The notes under the pieces are model-generated. The model did not search any database and was not told where the DNA came from. It worked only from the letters and a program-made list of their open reading frames with translations. Positions 27,222 to 37,329 of a stretch of DNA of 64,000 nucleotides are shown here, one piece after another; position 1 is the stretch's first letter; every line of letters begins with the position of its first letter. This stretch comes from Winogradskyella eckloniae (GTDB lineage: Bacteria; Bacteroidota; Bacteroidia; Flavobacteriales; Flavobacteriaceae). The position numbers and the translations under genes are program-made. The stretch is taken from positions 1 through 64,000 of the forward strand of contig NZ_JABRWP010000010.1 in the NCBI RefSeq assembly GCF_013249045.1. Direction: 5' to 3'.

Positions 27222-28085
27222 TTATCCTAAATACGTTTTTAAGATTTTACTCTTACTAGCATGTCTTAATCTTCGGATCCCTTTTTCTCTAATTTGTCTT
27301 ACTCTTTCTCGAGTTAAATCATAGATGCTTCCAATTTCTTCAAGCGTCATTGGTGGTTGATCTCCAATACCAAAGTTTAAACGAATCACATCACTTTCTT
27401 TTTGAGTAAGTGTTTCTAAAGCGCGTTCTACTTCTGTATTTAAAGACTCTTTCATTAATGCTTTGTCTGGTCTTGGTGATTCACCAGAACTTACAACATC
27501 ATATAAACTAAACGTTTCGCCGTCTTTTAATGGCGCATCCATTGATAAATGACGACCAGAATTTTTCATTGACTGCTTTACTTCACGCTCGCTAATATCA
27601 AGCTCTCTAGCAATTTCGTCAGCGTTTGGTGGTCTTTGGTTAATTTGCTCTAAGTGAGAAAATGCCTTATTTATTTTATTAATTGTACCAATTTTATTTA
27701 ATGGTAAGCGAACAATACGCGATTGCTCAGCTAATGCTTGTAAAATGGCTTGTCTAATCCACCATACCGCATAAGAAATAAATTTAAAACCTCTAGTTTC
27801 ATCAAATCGTTTTGCTGCTTTTACCAAACCTGCATTACCTTCATTAATTAAATCTGGTAATTTTAAACCTTGGTTTTGATATTGTTTTGCAACAGAAACA
27901 ACAAATCTTAAGTTGGCTGTTGTTAGTTTGTCTAATGCTGCTTGATCACCGTTTCTAATTAGCTGTGCTAATTCTACTTCTTCATCTGCAGTAATCAATG
28001 GGATTTTACTTATATCTTGTAGATATTTATCTAAAGATTTATCCTCTCTATTGGTAACCTGCTTGGTGATTTTTAACTGCCTCAT
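27222..28085 (-). CDS. rpoD: Primary RNA polymerase sigma factor (sigma-70 family)
   Basis: 287 residues. This short form, without the long region 1.1 and the non-conserved insert, is the housekeeping sigma factor of Bacteroidota (sigma-ABfr type). Region 1.2 starts [13 protein letters not shown]; region 2 has [17 protein letters not shown] and [14 protein letters not shown]; region 3 follows; and region 4.2 has [28 protein letters not shown]. It recognises the TTTG/TAnnTTTG promoters seen in this window. It lies 111 bp upstream of rpsU. Confidence 0.97.
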   Translation of the reverse strand: MRQLKITKQVTNREDKSLDKYLQDISKIPLITADEEVELAQLIRNGDQAALDKLTTANLRFVVSVAKQYQNQGLKLPDLINEGNAGLVKAAKRFDETRGFKFISYAVWWIRQAILQALAEQSRIVRLPLNKIGTINKINKAFSHLEQINQRPPNADEIARELDISEREVKQSMKNSGRHLSMDAPLKDGETFSLYDVVSSGESPRPDKALMKESLNTEVERALETLTQKESDVIRLNFGIGDQPPMTLEEIGSIYDLTRERVRQIREKGIRRLRHASKSKILKTYLG

Positions 28086-28134
28086 ATATCCTATTTAAAA
28101 TTTAGTGAACCTTCAATGTAACTTTATAATTAAG

Positions 28135-28189
28135 AAAAACAAGTATATAGGTGAATATTAACACATTTTAGGTTAAAATACTTGTTTTT
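28135..28189 (-). terminator. Long-loop inverted repeat between the asmA-like gene and rpoD
   Basis: A perfect 12-bp inverted repeat, AAAAACAAGTAT (28135-28146) and ATACTTGTTTTT (28178-28189), with a 31-base loop that contains a smaller GGTG/CAC pairing. On the minus strand it ends in a T-run, so it may end the upstream transcript. Confidence 0.5.
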
Positions 28190-28201
28190 AACGTTAAACG
28201 G

Positions 28202-30898
28202 TTAGTTTTTTGTGGAGTCTTGTGCTTTTGTGTCAGTATTTTTTTTCTTACCACTTAAGAGTCCACCCAAGATATTATTGACACCTTCTTTAACTTTATC
28301 TGCCGCTTCTTGCTTTGTGTTTTCTTCTTTTGTTGGTGTCGTTGTCGTTGTAGAATCTGTTTGGGTTGTATTAGAGTTTCCGCCTAAAAGTCCACCAATT
28401 AAATCCGTAACTTTATCTTTTCCGGTGTTAATTAATTTTTGCTTTTCAATCTCAATTAATTGCTTTGTTAAGTTGGTTACACCTGAGGTTAAATCAGTTT
28501 TTATATTTGGGCTTGTAAAGGAACCACCAATATTTGCCGTAACCGGAATAGTTAAATTACTGACTTCGCTATCATTTATCTTACCTATTAATTGATTGAC
28601 ATCACTTCCTAAATATTTTGCAGGCACTTGCAAAACAGCACTATAATTCATAGTGTTTGAAAAACTATGAGAACCAGAAACTTCAATAGGAATATCTTTA
28701 TAATTAATAGTGAATGGTTTTACAGCAACTTGTCCGTTTTCAAAACTTAATTTTGTTTTAAGGTCTTTTAAATCGAGTTTACTAAAGTCTATAAAATCTA
28801 ATTTGCTATCTAAACTAGAAAGTAATGGACTATTAGTAGCATCAATATTATTGGTTAATATATCTGCAATGGCGCTACCAGAAATAGAACTTAAATCTGG
28901 TAAAAAACTACTATCTAATAAACCACTAACATCTATTGTAGAATTTAATTTTCCTTGCAGCACTTTAGCAATAGGTGCTAAAGCTTTCAACATATCTAAA
29001 TCTTTAAAGGATTGTGAAATATCAAAATTCTGCATGGCTAAACTCATATCAAAAGCAGGTTGAGCCTCTTTTGTAGATACATTACCAGATAAGCCTAATT
29101 GACCATTAAAAATATCCGTAGTCATGTTTTTTAAGGTAGCACTTTGGTCTTTAATTAATAACTGCCCTTTTACATTTTTCAGGTTTAGATTATCGTAAAT
29201 AACCGTTTTTGCATTGGCAGTTATGGTGCAATCTAAAAAATCTGGAATCTTTAACGATTCGGTTGTAGATGTAGTTTCAGAAGGTGTTTTAGTTGTGCCT
29301 GTTGTTTCGGTTGCAGGTTCTTCCTCAGACATAAAATCTGAAAGGGCAAACGTATTAGAATTCAGGTTAAAATTCCCTTCTAATTTTTTATCGCTTAATA
29401 AGAAACCTAATAAATTATTAATGGTTCCTGTGGCAGAAAAATCACTTTTTCCGGTTAAGGCATCAAATTTATTTAAGCTTACCGTTCCTGGTTTAAAAGA
29501 TAAATCTGCTGTATTTATTTGAACAGGATTTAGAATATCTTCCGAAGAAAATATAAAATTACTCATCGATACATTACCAGTATTTTTAATACGTTGATAA
29601 GCATTCGTTTCAAGAGCATTCATATCAAAAGCGGTAGTGATATTGGCTTTTAAAATACCACTCAATTCATTTTCTAATTCAACAGGATAGGCTTTGGTAA
29701 TGTTTGCTAAATTTAAAACACCGTCTAATTTGGCATCAATTTGTTGATTGGTCGTTAAGTTTTTCACATGAATTTCCGACTTAAAAATGTCTTCATCAAT
29801 TTGAAAATTAAGCTTATCAATATTTACAAACGTATCATCTACATTTCCGGTTGTGTTTTTTACAGAGGCATCAATAGCAATGTTTCTTACACTTTTTGGT
29901 AGGTCTGGATATTTAAATGATGCATTGGTTGCGTTTAAATTAATATCTAACGTCGGAATTGTTTCTTCTGAAACCAATCCTTTTACGATACCATTAACCG
30001 TAAAGTTTCCTGTGGTGCTTACATTTTCTATATCCTTGGCATAGGCTTTTGGTATTACTGCTAAGAAATCTTTAAAAGAGGCTTCTGGGTTTTTAAATGT
30101 AATATCCATTTGTTGCCCAGCTTCTACCATTTGAATATAACCATCAAACTCAAGTGGAAGTGCATTTATATAACCTTTATTTTCTTTAAAGGTGTATTTC
30201 TGTTGGTCTAAATCTAAATCTATAAGCGCATCTAATTTTATACTATTGTTGCTAAAATATTCAGTGCTATCCATTGCAAAAGTAATGTTAGCTTCTGTAT
30301 TGGTATCTAATTGAGACGTGCTACCAGAGAAAATTCCTGTTCCGCCGTGATTAATTTCTGTGAGGTAAAATTTTAAATCTGAAGTATCATCGATATAAGT
30401 AAAAGCACTATTGTTTAATTCGTAGTGGTCTATGTCAAAACTAAAACCTGCAGCACTCTCTGATTCTGTTGTTGCCTCTGTTTCAGCTGATTCGCTTTCC
30501 TTAACAATATCATAATTTACTGCACCTGTTTTATTGGTTTTAATAACAAGTAGCAACTCATCTGCAATGATTTCGTTAACTTCTAAGGGCTCTTCTGTTC
30601 CTTTTAATAATTGCGTCATTCCCATTTCAAACGATAATGATTTTGCAACCAGTAAATTTTCGCCTTCAAAAGGTGCTCTATTGGTGATTTTTAAATTTTC
30701 TACGCTCACTTCAGCTTTAGGAAAACTACTAATTAAGCTTAAGCTAATATCATCAAAAGATAAATCTGCATCTAAATTTTCATTGGCATAATTCTGAACA
30801 ATGGTGTCTATTTTAGATTCTAAAACAAAAGGTATAGCGATAAGAATTGCAATGAAAATAAGTAATACAATTCCGATAATTTTTAAAAATTTCTTCAT
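28202..30898 (-). CDS. AsmA-family inner-membrane protein
   Basis: 898 residues. One N-terminal membrane helix (FLKIIGIVLLIFIAILIAIPFVL), then an AsmA-type region with repeated beta-strand modules (LSFDDISLSLISSFPKAEVSVENLKI). The AsmA_2-like C-terminal part contains LKNVKGQLLIKDQSATLKNM and FNGQLGLSGNVS. The tail is low complexity with Thr/Ser/Gln (TTQTDSTTTTT) and Lys-rich ends. AsmA-like proteins are thought to form bridges that move lipids between the membranes. Three antisense open frames seen here are shadows. Confidence 0.88.
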   Translation of the reverse strand: MKKFLKIIGIVLLIFIAILIAIPFVLESKIDTIVQNYANENLDADLSFDDISLSLISSFPKAEVSVENLKITNRAPFEGENLLVAKSLSFEMGMTQLLKGTEEPLEVNEIIADELLLVIKTNKTGAVNYDIVKESESAETEATTESESAAGFSFDIDHYELNNSAFTYIDDTSDLKFYLTEINHGGTGIFSGSTSQLDTNTEANITFAMDSTEYFSNNSIKLDALIDLDLDQQKYTFKENKGYINALPLEFDGYIQMVEAGQQMDITFKNPEASFKDFLAVIPKAYAKDIENVSTTGNFTVNGIVKGLVSEETIPTLDINLNATNASFKYPDLPKSVRNIAIDASVKNTTGNVDDTFVNIDKLNFQIDEDIFKSEIHVKNLTTNQQIDAKLDGVLNLANITKAYPVELENELSGILKANITTAFDMNALETNAYQRIKNTGNVSMSNFIFSSEDILNPVQINTADLSFKPGTVSLNKFDALTGKSDFSATGTINNLLGFLLSDKKLEGNFNLNSNTFALSDFMSEEEPATETTGTTKTPSETTSTTESLKIPDFLDCTITANAKTVIYDNLNLKNVKGQLLIKDQSATLKNMTTDIFNGQLGLSGNVSTKEAQPAFDMSLAMQNFDISQSFKDLDMLKALAPIAKVLQGKLNSTIDVSGLLDSSFLPDLSSISGSAIADILTNNIDATNSPLLSSLDSKLDFIDFSKLDLKDLKTKLSFENGQVAVKPFTINYKDIPIEVSGSHSFSNTMNYSAVLQVPAKYLGSDVNQLIGKINDSEVSNLTIPVTANIGGSFTSPNIKTDLTSGVTNLTKQLIEIEKQKLINTGKDKVTDLIGGLLGGNSNTTQTDSTTTTTPTKEENTKQEAADKVKEGVNNILGGLLSGKKKNTDTKAQDSTKN

Positions 30899-31011
30899 AA
30901 GGTCTATTTGTAGGTTTTTAAAACAGCGTCTTTATAGGATATACGCAAATTTCTGCATAAAAGTTGCTGTGAGTGTCAAGTTTAAGAAGATTTTAATGTT
31001 TTGGTTAACCG

Positions 31012-31716
31012 TTACAGTAAATTTATTTCCTCATTTACGTTGAGCTTAAAACGTTTTCTAAACAAAAACACGCCAAGATATAACAATGGTGTATCTAACA
31101 TGGCGATTAAAACTTTGAACAGAAAGCCGCTAATAAGTAAGCCTTTGAAGTTTTCCCAAGGTATAATTCCGAAACTACAGAGTAAAACAAGTATGGTAAA
31201 TGTGTCTACAAATTGCGAAAACCATGTAGAAAAATTATTTCTTAGCCACAAGTGTTTGCCTTTGGTTAATCGTTTCCAGAAATGGTAAATCTGAATATCC
31301 ACAAACTGCGCAAACAAATAAGTAACCATACTAGCGAAAACCGCTAGTGCAGTATTGCCAAAAACCAATTTAAAAGTACTATCGTCTACATAAGACCATG
31401 AGGTAGCAGGTACGTTTGAAGCGGTATAAATAATTAATAACGAAAATAATGAGGCAAATATGCCAACAATAACAATGTCATTGGCGCGTTTTTTACCATA
31501 AATCTCGCTGATTAAATCTGTGATAAGAAACGTAATAGGATACGGTAAAATACCTACTGAAATTTCAAATAACTTAGAACCAAATATTTCAAGGTCAAAA
31601 GGATGCCAGTAAAAGAATTTTTGAAAAATTAAATTTGAAACTACGAGCGATGTGATAAAAAGTCCACCAAGAACGAAGTAAATACGTTGGGCTAAAAGCT
31701 TGTCTTTTAATGACAT
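31012..31716 (-). CDS. Queuosine precursor transporter (YhhQ/VUT family)
   Basis: 234 residues with about six membrane helices. It shows the VUT/DUF165 pattern: LVVSNLIFQK, GILPYPITFLITDLISEIYGKKRA, ATSWS, and the C-terminal NNFSTWFSQFVDTFTILVLL. Members import 7-cyano-7-deazaguanine or related queuosine precursors across the inner membrane. Monocistronic, 113 bp upstream of the AsmA-like gene on the same strand. Confidence 0.9.
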   Translation of the reverse strand: MSLKDKLLAQRIYFVLGGLFITSLVVSNLIFQKFFYWHPFDLEIFGSKLFEISVGILPYPITFLITDLISEIYGKKRANDIVIVGIFASLFSLLIIYTASNVPATSWSYVDDSTFKLVFGNTALAVFASMVTYLFAQFVDIQIYHFWKRLTKGKHLWLRNNFSTWFSQFVDTFTILVLLCSFGIIPWENFKGLLISGFLFKVLIAMLDTPLLYLGVFLFRKRFKLNVNEEINLL

Positions 31717-31788
31717 TGAAAATGGTTAATAAATAGTTTCCGTAAAGGTAAAGTTATAAAAATTGTTTTAGTTATTTTGTTGATTCAA

Positions 31789-32946
31789 ATGAAACCGACC
31801 AAAATCACTCACATAGCATTAGGAAGTAATAAAGGCAACAAATTGCAATATTTGCAAGCTGCTGTAGATGCTATATTTGAAAAAATTGGTGCGGTTAAAA
31901 AGATTTCTAAAGTTTATAAAACACCAGCTTTAGGCTTTGAAGGCGATGATTTTTACAACGCATGTATCATCGTAGAAACCGAATATAGACCAAAGAAAGT
32001 TTTAAAGTTGCTTCAAACAATTGAAGTAGAGTTAGGACGAGAATCTAAAACTACTAACGGTTATGCATCGCGAGAAATAGATTTGGATATTTTATTTTTT
32101 GAAGATGAAATTATAGACGAAAAAACTTTAGTGATTCCGCATCCACAGTTGCAGCATCGTAAATTTGTGTTGCAACCGCTTTTAGATATTACTAAAGATT
32201 TTAAGCATCCTATTTTAGATAGAACACTAGAGTTGTTGCTACTAGAATGTGTTGATGAGTCTGTTATTGAACCCATAAATATCTGGCTTAAAAATCCAAG
32301 AAAATCTTATAGCTTTACCGACTACAATTATATCGCAATTGAAGGTAATATTGGTGCCGGAAAAACAAGTTTAACTAACAAGATTTCTAAAGATTTTAAT
32401 GCGAAACTTATTTTAGAACGTTTTGCGGATAATCCGTTTTTACCAAAATTCTACAAAAATCCAGAACGCTACGCATTTACCTTAGAAATGTCTTTTTTGG
32501 CAGACCGTTTTCAGCAAATTAGTGATGATTTATCGCAATTAGACCTATTTAAAGATTTTATGGTTAGCGATTACGACGTTAATAAATCGCTCATATTTTC
32601 TAAAATCACATTGCCAGAAGACGAATTTAGACTATACAGAAAACTGTTTTACCAAGTCTATAAGGATATTGCAAAACCAGATTTGTACGTCTATCTCTAC
32701 CAAAACACAGAGCGTTTACAACGAAATATTAAGAAACGCGGACGCAACTACGAGAAAAATATAAAGGATGATTATCTAAAAAAAATTAATTCAGGTTACT
32801 TAGAGTTTTTAAAAAGTCAGCCAGAAATGAATGTGAAAATCATAGATATTTCTGATAAGGACTTTGTGAAAAATCGTGAGGACTATTTGTGGTTGTTGGG
32901 CGAGATTAATGAAGTTTCAGTAAGCAGTAAGCGGTTGGAAGTGTGA
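31789..32946 (+). CDS. folK: FolK-deoxynucleoside kinase fusion
   Basis: 385 residues from the ATG at 31789 (a TTG four codons upstream is possible). Residues 1 to about 160 are HPPK: IALGSNKGNK, FYNACIIVET, SREIDLDILFF and IPHPQLQHRKFVLQPLLDI. From about 178 a deoxynucleoside kinase starts, with P-loop GNIGAGKTS (186-194), the ERFADNPFLP segment and the LID-type RIKKRGR-like NIKKRGRNYE. HPPK makes the pyrophosphorylated pterin for folate; the kinase salvages deoxynucleosides. The reading frame is continuous, so this is a genuine fusion. Both activities supply DNA precursors. Confidence 0.93.
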   Translation: MKPTKITHIALGSNKGNKLQYLQAAVDAIFEKIGAVKKISKVYKTPALGFEGDDFYNACIIVETEYRPKKVLKLLQTIEVELGRESKTTNGYASREIDLDILFFEDEIIDEKTLVIPHPQLQHRKFVLQPLLDITKDFKHPILDRTLELLLLECVDESVIEPINIWLKNPRKSYSFTDYNYIAIEGNIGAGKTSLTNKISKDFNAKLILERFADNPFLPKFYKNPERYAFTLEMSFLADRFQQISDDLSQLDLFKDFMVSDYDVNKSLIFSKITLPEDEFRLYRKLFYQVYKDIAKPDLYVYLYQNTERLQRNIKKRGRNYEKNIKDDYLKKINSGYLEFLKSQPEMNVKIIDISDKDFVKNREDYLWLLGEINEVSVSSKRLEV

Positions 32947-32990
32947 AGTAATTAGTCTGAAGTTGGATTCATAAATTAAAATTACGCTTT

Positions 32991-33016
32991 GTCATTCTGA
33001 ACTCTTTTCAGAACCT
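32991..33016 (+). repeat. GTCATTCTGAAC-type intergenic repeat, half element
   Basis: GTCATTCTGAACTCTTTTCA followed by GAACCT lies between two convergent genes. It contains the CTGAA...TTCAG palindrome of a short repeat commonly seen between Flavobacteriaceae genes. Only one arm is present. Confidence 0.4.
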
Positions 33017-33018
33017 AC

Positions 33019-33675
33019 TTATAAGCTATAAAGCGTAGTCACAATAACTCCTTTATTATCCTTTGGAATTATTTCATTTAAAATTTTCATTTCTTTTACT
33101 TTTAAATAAAAAGGAGCAGCCAGTACATCTGCACCACTTTGTTTTTTAATCCTGATGCCTTGACCTGAAATAATATCTTTATTGGGTTCAAAATTTCCAA
33201 TAGGTAAATGTTCGGTTAGAATCACATAATTGTAATTTGAAAGTTTATGCACCACTTTCAAAATTTCAGTATTAGATAAATGTTGTAATACTTGTCTTAG
33301 TATAATGCAATCGGCTTTTGGTAAGTTATCTTCAACAATATTTAAGCAGTGGAATTCTAAATTTTCAGCTTTAAATAATTTTTTGTTGCGTTCAATGAGG
33401 TTCTCTACGATATCAATTCCAATATATTTTTTGGTGTATTGCGTAAGTTGTTTTCCAATATTAAAATCGCCACAACCTAAATCGCAAACGGTAAGTGAAT
33501 TTTTATGTGATTGCAAAAATGTAGACACAGCATCTAAATAAGGTACTACAATATGAGCATCATGAGAGCCAAAACCTGAGTAAAAATCAAAGTCTTTTCC
33601 GCCCCAAAGATGTAAATCATAAATCTGATTCATGACGTCTTTAGTTGGCCAAGGTGTCTTTGTTTTCTTTTTCAT
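33019..33675 (-). CDS. Class I SAM-dependent methyltransferase
   Basis: 218 residues. Motif I VCDLGCGDFNIG (about 63-74) is the SAM-binding loop, followed by YIGIDIVENLIERNKKLF, LEFHCLNIVEDNLPKADCIILRQVLQHLSN (motif IV/V) and VILTEHLPIG. No signal peptide or membrane helix. The N-terminal PTKDVMNQIYDLHLWGGKDFDFYSG resembles small methyltransferases of unknown substrate in marine Flavobacteriia. It is bounded by intergenic repeats on both sides. Substrate cannot be told. Confidence 0.85.
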   Translation of the reverse strand: MKKKTKTPWPTKDVMNQIYDLHLWGGKDFDFYSGFGSHDAHIVVPYLDAVSTFLQSHKNSLTVCDLGCGDFNIGKQLTQYTKKYIGIDIVENLIERNKKLFKAENLEFHCLNIVEDNLPKADCIILRQVLQHLSNTEILKVVHKLSNYNYVILTEHLPIGNFEPNKDIISGQGIRIKKQSGADVLAAPFYLKVKEMKILNEIIPKDNKGVIVTTLYSL

Positions 33676-33679
33676 ATTT

Positions 33680-33749
33680 TGTCATTCCTGCGAAGGCAGA
33701 AATCTTTTTGTTTGAAATAATGTGGATTCCTGCCTTTGCAGAAATGACA
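33680..33749. repeat. REP-like palindromic intergenic repeat
   Basis: A 25-base left arm (33680-33704, starting TGTCATTCCTGCGAAGGCAG) and a 25-base inverted right arm (33725-33749, ending TTTGCAGAAATGACA) match with only a few mismatches across a 20-base spacer. Each arm also holds its own CTGC/GCAG mini-palindrome. No transposase or target duplication was seen. A weak TCTTCC/GGAAGA hairpin (33764-33780) follows just before the next gene. Confidence 0.7.
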
Positions 33750-33781
33750 GTACTGAGTGAAAGTCTTCCTTTTGGGAAGAT

Positions 33782-34318
33782 TTAGATGGGCTTCTTCATT
33801 TTACTAAACACATCCCAAATCACAACACCGCAACTCACTGAAATATTCAAAGAATGTTTGGTGCCATATTGTGGAATTTCAATCACAACATCACTAGCAT
33901 TAACCACATTTTGGTCTACACCTTTAACTTCATTACCAAACACAAATGCATATTTTTTATTGGGTTGAGGTTCAAACGCATTGAGCATTGTGGCGTTTTC
34001 GGCTTGTTCAATTGCACATATGTTTACGTTTTCAGCTTTTAGCTTTTCAATAATGTCTATAGTGTTTTCAATATATTCCCAATCTACAGTTTCCGTGCTT
34101 CCTAAAGCGGTTTTTCTAATGTCGTTATGAGGTGGTTGTGCGGTAATGCCACAGAGATAAATTTTTTCAATTAAAAAAGCATCACTCGTTCTAAAGACCG
34201 AACCAATATTGTTTAAACTTCTAATATTATCTAGAATAATAATGATAGGCGATTTTTTAGCGTCCTTAAATTCGGAAACTTCTAATCGGTCTAATTCTTC
34301 GTTTTTTAGTTTACGCAT
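33782..34318 (-). CDS. TrmH/SpoU-family RNA 2'-O-methyltransferase
   Basis: 178 residues, SPOUT fold without an extra RNA-binding domain. Motif 1 is LDNIRSLNNIGSVFRTSDAF with the catalytic Arg; motif 2 is VFGNEVKGVD; motif 3 is IPQYGTKHSLNISVSCGVVIWD. It methylates ribose 2'-OH in tRNA or rRNA using SAM; the exact target is not predictable from the sequence. Intergenic palindromic repeats lie on both sides. Confidence 0.9.
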   Translation of the reverse strand: MRKLKNEELDRLEVSEFKDAKKSPIIIILDNIRSLNNIGSVFRTSDAFLIEKIYLCGITAQPPHNDIRKTALGSTETVDWEYIENTIDIIEKLKAENVNICAIEQAENATMLNAFEPQPNKKYAFVFGNEVKGVDQNVVNASDVVIEIPQYGTKHSLNISVSCGVVIWDVFSKMKKPI

Positions 34319-34333
34319 TTTTGTAGTTTAGGA

Positions 34334-34364
34334 GACCTCGCAGGTTTTAAAAACCTACAAGGTC
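34334..34364. repeat. GACCTCGCAGGTTTT palindromic repeat
   Basis: GACCTCGCAGGTTTT (34334-34348) and AAAACCTACAAGGTC (34350-34364) are inverted copies with two mismatches around a single A. This sequence type is a frequent intergenic repeat in Flavobacteriia as far as I recall. It lies between two divergent genes. Confidence 0.65.
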
Positions 34365-34502
34365 AGTGAAAGCAACGTTATCAACAGCTGTAAATAACTT
34401 CTAGTCTTTCGGTTTTAATAAGCCTCAAAATATAAGTAATTTAGCAAACTTGCAATTCTGAAATAATTCAGCACAAAAGTATAATTTAAAACGCGATTTC
34501 CA

Positions 34503-37115
34503 TTGGCAAAAAAGGCAAAAAAAGTAACACCGTTAATGAAGCAGTATAATGCCATTAAGGTAAAATATCCTGATGCTTTATTGTTGTTTCGTGTGGGCGA
34601 TTTTTATGAAACTTTTGGTAGTGATGCTGTAAAAGCGTCTAAAATCCTCGATATTATTTTAACCAAGCGTGGTGCTGGTAGTGAAAGTGAAACCGAATTA
34701 GCAGGTTTTCCGCATCATTCCTTAAATACCTATTTGCCAAAATTGGTAAAAGCAGGTGAGCGTGTGGCTATTTGCGACCAATTAGAGGACCCAAAACAGA
34801 CTAAAACCATTGTGAAACGAGGCGTTACGGAATTAGTAACACCAGGAGTTGCGCTTAATGATGATATTTTACACTCTAAATCTAATAACTTTTTAGCAGC
34901 TGTTTATTTTGAAAAACAACGCATAGGTATCGCTTTTTTAGATATTTCAACAGGCGAGTTTTTAACCTCTCAAGGGAATACTGAGTATATTGATAAATTG
35001 CTTCAAAATTTTAAGCCGAGTGAAGTATTAATTTCAAAACAAAGCCGAAAAGTGTTTTCTGAAACTTTTGGAAATGATTTTCATACGTTCTATCTGGAAG
35101 ATTGGGTGTTTCAAGCCGATTACGCCAATGAAACTTTAACCAAGCATTTCAATACGAAAACATTGAAAGGGTTTGGTATTGAAGATTTGTATGAAGGGAT
35201 TATCGCTTCTGGTGTTGTATTGCATTATTTAGGCGAAACACGTCATAATAAATTAGAGCATATTGCTACGATTTCGAGAATTGCAACGGACGATTATGTG
35301 TGGATGGATAAATTCACGATTCGGAATCTAGAACTATACCATTCTACCAATGCTAATGCGGTAAAGTTAATTAACGTGATTGATAAAACGATTTCCGCAA
35401 TGGGAGGACGTACTTTAAAACGTTGGTTGGCCTTACCACTTAAGCATGCCGAAAAAATAAAACAACGTCATGAAGTTGTTAAGTATTTATTGGAAAATGA
35501 AAGTGTGCTTCAAGATATTCAAGGACAAATAAAACAGATTGGTGATATTGAACGCTTAATTTCGAAAATTGCCACGACTAAAGTGAGTCCTCGTGAAGTG
35601 ATTCAACTTAAAAATTCTTTAGATGCTATTGTTCCTATAAAATCGGTTGCCGAAACTTGTGAGAATGAAGCCTTAAAAATTTTAGGCGATAATTTACATC
35701 GCTGTGATTTGCTTCGCGAAAAAATAAAGGAAACTATAAACGAAGAAGCACCAGTAAATATTTTAAAAGGGAGTACGATTGCTACAGGTTTTTCTGCGGA
35801 ATTAGACGAACTAAGAGGCTTATCGCAATCAGGTAAAACCTATTTAGATAATATGCTAACGCGCGAAAGTGAGCGTACAGGAATTACCTCTTTAAAGATA
35901 GCATCTAACAACGTGTTTGGCTATTATATTGAAGTGAGAAATGCTCATAAAGATAAGGTTCCTGAAGAATGGATACGTAAGCAAACATTAGTAAATGCAG
36001 AGCGTTATATTACCGAAGAACTCAAAGAATACGAAGCAAAAATATTAGGTGCTGAAGAACGTATTTTGGCCATTGAACAACAATTATTTGCAGAATTGGT
36101 GACGTGGATGCATCAGTTTATAATTTCTGTGCAGCAGAATGCACAGTTAATAGGTCAGTTAGATTGCTTGTGTGGTTTTGCAAGTTTGGCTAAAATGAAT
36201 AAATACACCTATCCGCAAATTGATGATAGTTATGATTTAGACATAAAAGAAGGTCGTCATCCTGTTATAGAAAAGCAATTACCTATTGGTGAGCCATATA
36301 TTGCTAACGATTTGTTTTTAGATAGAGATGCGCAACAAATTATAATGATTACAGGTCCTAATATGTCTGGTAAATCGGCTATTTTAAGACAAACCGCTTT
36401 AATTGTATTGTTAGCGCAAATAGGAAGTTTTGTGCCTGCAGCAGAAGCTAGAATCGGTTTAGTGGATAAAATATTTACCAGAGTTGGTGCTAGTGACAAT
36501 ATTTCTATGGGCGAATCTACATTCATGGTAGAAATGAATGAAACAGCTTCGATTCTTAATAATATATCTGATAGAAGCTTGGTGCTTTTAGATGAAATAG
36601 GAAGAGGAACGAGTACCTATGATGGTATTTCCATCGCTTGGGCCATAAGTGAGTATTTGCATGAGCATCCATCGAAACCAAAAACATTATTTGCTACACA
36701 TTACCATGAACTTAATGAAATGTGTGAAACATTTGGTCGGATTAAAAATTTCAATGTAGCGGTAAAAGAATTAAAAGACAATGTGCTTTTTGTTAGAAAA
36801 TTGGTTGAAGGTGGAAGTGAGCATAGTTTTGGTATTCATGTAGCAAAAATGGCAGGAATGCCTCAACAAGTCATTAGACGAGCTAATAAAATTTTATCAA
36901 AATTAGAAAAATCGCATTCCAGTGAAGAGCTAACGGATAAGGTAAAAAGTATTAAGGACGATTTGCAATTAAGCTTTTTTAATCTCGATGATCCTCTTTT
37001 AGAGGAGATTAAAGATGAAATATTGCATACAGATATAGACACATTAACACCTGTTGAAGCCTTAATGAAGCTCAATGAAATAAAACGAATGTTACTTAAG
37101 AAAAAGCAAGCTTAA
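34503..37115 (+). CDS. mutS: DNA mismatch repair protein MutS
   Basis: 870 residues from a TTG start ([19 protein letters not shown]); no earlier in-frame ATG fits. The mismatch-reading motif F34-Y35-E36 is in [10 protein letters not shown]. The connector, lever and clamp domains follow. The ATPase has Walker [10 protein letters not shown] (from about residue 618), [16 protein letters not shown], Walker [17 protein letters not shown] and the [10 protein letters not shown] signature. The C-terminus ends in a short tail. It recognises base mismatches and recruits MutL. Two tRNA genes follow in the same direction from their own promoter. Confidence 0.97.
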   Translation: MAKKAKKVTPLMKQYNAIKVKYPDALLLFRVGDFYETFGSDAVKASKILDIILTKRGAGSESETELAGFPHHSLNTYLPKLVKAGERVAICDQLEDPKQTKTIVKRGVTELVTPGVALNDDILHSKSNNFLAAVYFEKQRIGIAFLDISTGEFLTSQGNTEYIDKLLQNFKPSEVLISKQSRKVFSETFGNDFHTFYLEDWVFQADYANETLTKHFNTKTLKGFGIEDLYEGIIASGVVLHYLGETRHNKLEHIATISRIATDDYVWMDKFTIRNLELYHSTNANAVKLINVIDKTISAMGGRTLKRWLALPLKHAEKIKQRHEVVKYLLENESVLQDIQGQIKQIGDIERLISKIATTKVSPREVIQLKNSLDAIVPIKSVAETCENEALKILGDNLHRCDLLREKIKETINEEAPVNILKGSTIATGFSAELDELRGLSQSGKTYLDNMLTRESERTGITSLKIASNNVFGYYIEVRNAHKDKVPEEWIRKQTLVNAERYITEELKEYEAKILGAEERILAIEQQLFAELVTWMHQFIISVQQNAQLIGQLDCLCGFASLAKMNKYTYPQIDDSYDLDIKEGRHPVIEKQLPIGEPYIANDLFLDRDAQQIIMITGPNMSGKSAILRQTALIVLLAQIGSFVPAAEARIGLVDKIFTRVGASDNISMGESTFMVEMNETASILNNISDRSLVLLDEIGRGTSTYDGISIAWAISEYLHEHPSKPKTLFATHYHELNEMCETFGRIKNFNVAVKELKDNVLFVRKLVEGGSEHSFGIHVAKMAGMPQQVIRRANKILSKLEKSHSSEELTDKVKSIKDDLQLSFFNLDDPLLEEIKDEILHTDIDTLTPVEALMKLNEIKRMLLKKKQA

Positions 37116-37144
37116 AATTTTTTTAATTTATTTTTAAAAAAGGC

Positions 37145-37174
37145 TTTGCAATTCTAAGAAATATTATAAATTTG
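37145..37174 (+). promoter_or_regulatory. Promoter of the tRNA-Gly/tRNA-Leu unit
   Basis: TTTG (37145-37148), 18-bp spacer, TAAATTTG (37167-37174): a full match to the Bacteroidota promoter consensus, 36 bp before the tRNA-Gly. Confidence 0.85.
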
Positions 37175-37210
37175 CATCCGCTTTGAAAGCGAAATAGTTC
37201 TTTAAAAACT

Positions 37211-37282
37211 GCGAAAGTAGCTCAGGGGTAGAGCATCACCTTGCCAAGGTGGAGGTCGTGGGTTCAAATCCCATCTTTCGCT
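37211..37282 (+). tRNA. tRNA-Gly (GCC)
   Basis: The cloverleaf can be read directly: acceptor GCGAAAG/CTTTCGC, D-arm GCTC-GAGC, anticodon stem TCACC/GGTGG with loop TTGCCAA (anticodon GCC at 37243-37245), and T-arm GTGGG-TTCAAAT-CCCAT. The 3' CCA is not encoded. Confidence 0.97.
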
Positions 37283-37329
37283 CTATTCATTAAAAATATA
37301 CCAATTTGATTGCAGTCTGTAATCAAGAT

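Noticed and set aside
28212..30791. Several open frames antisense to the AsmA-like gene (for example 28212-28595, 28710-29063 and 29214-29522)
   Set aside because: They lie wholly within a well-supported gene, show no known motif and have the biased composition expected of a complement strand.
33680..33749. A miniature transposon
   Set aside because: The inverted pair is only 70 bp with a 20-bp spacer, with no target duplication or transposase; it is better described as a REP-like element.
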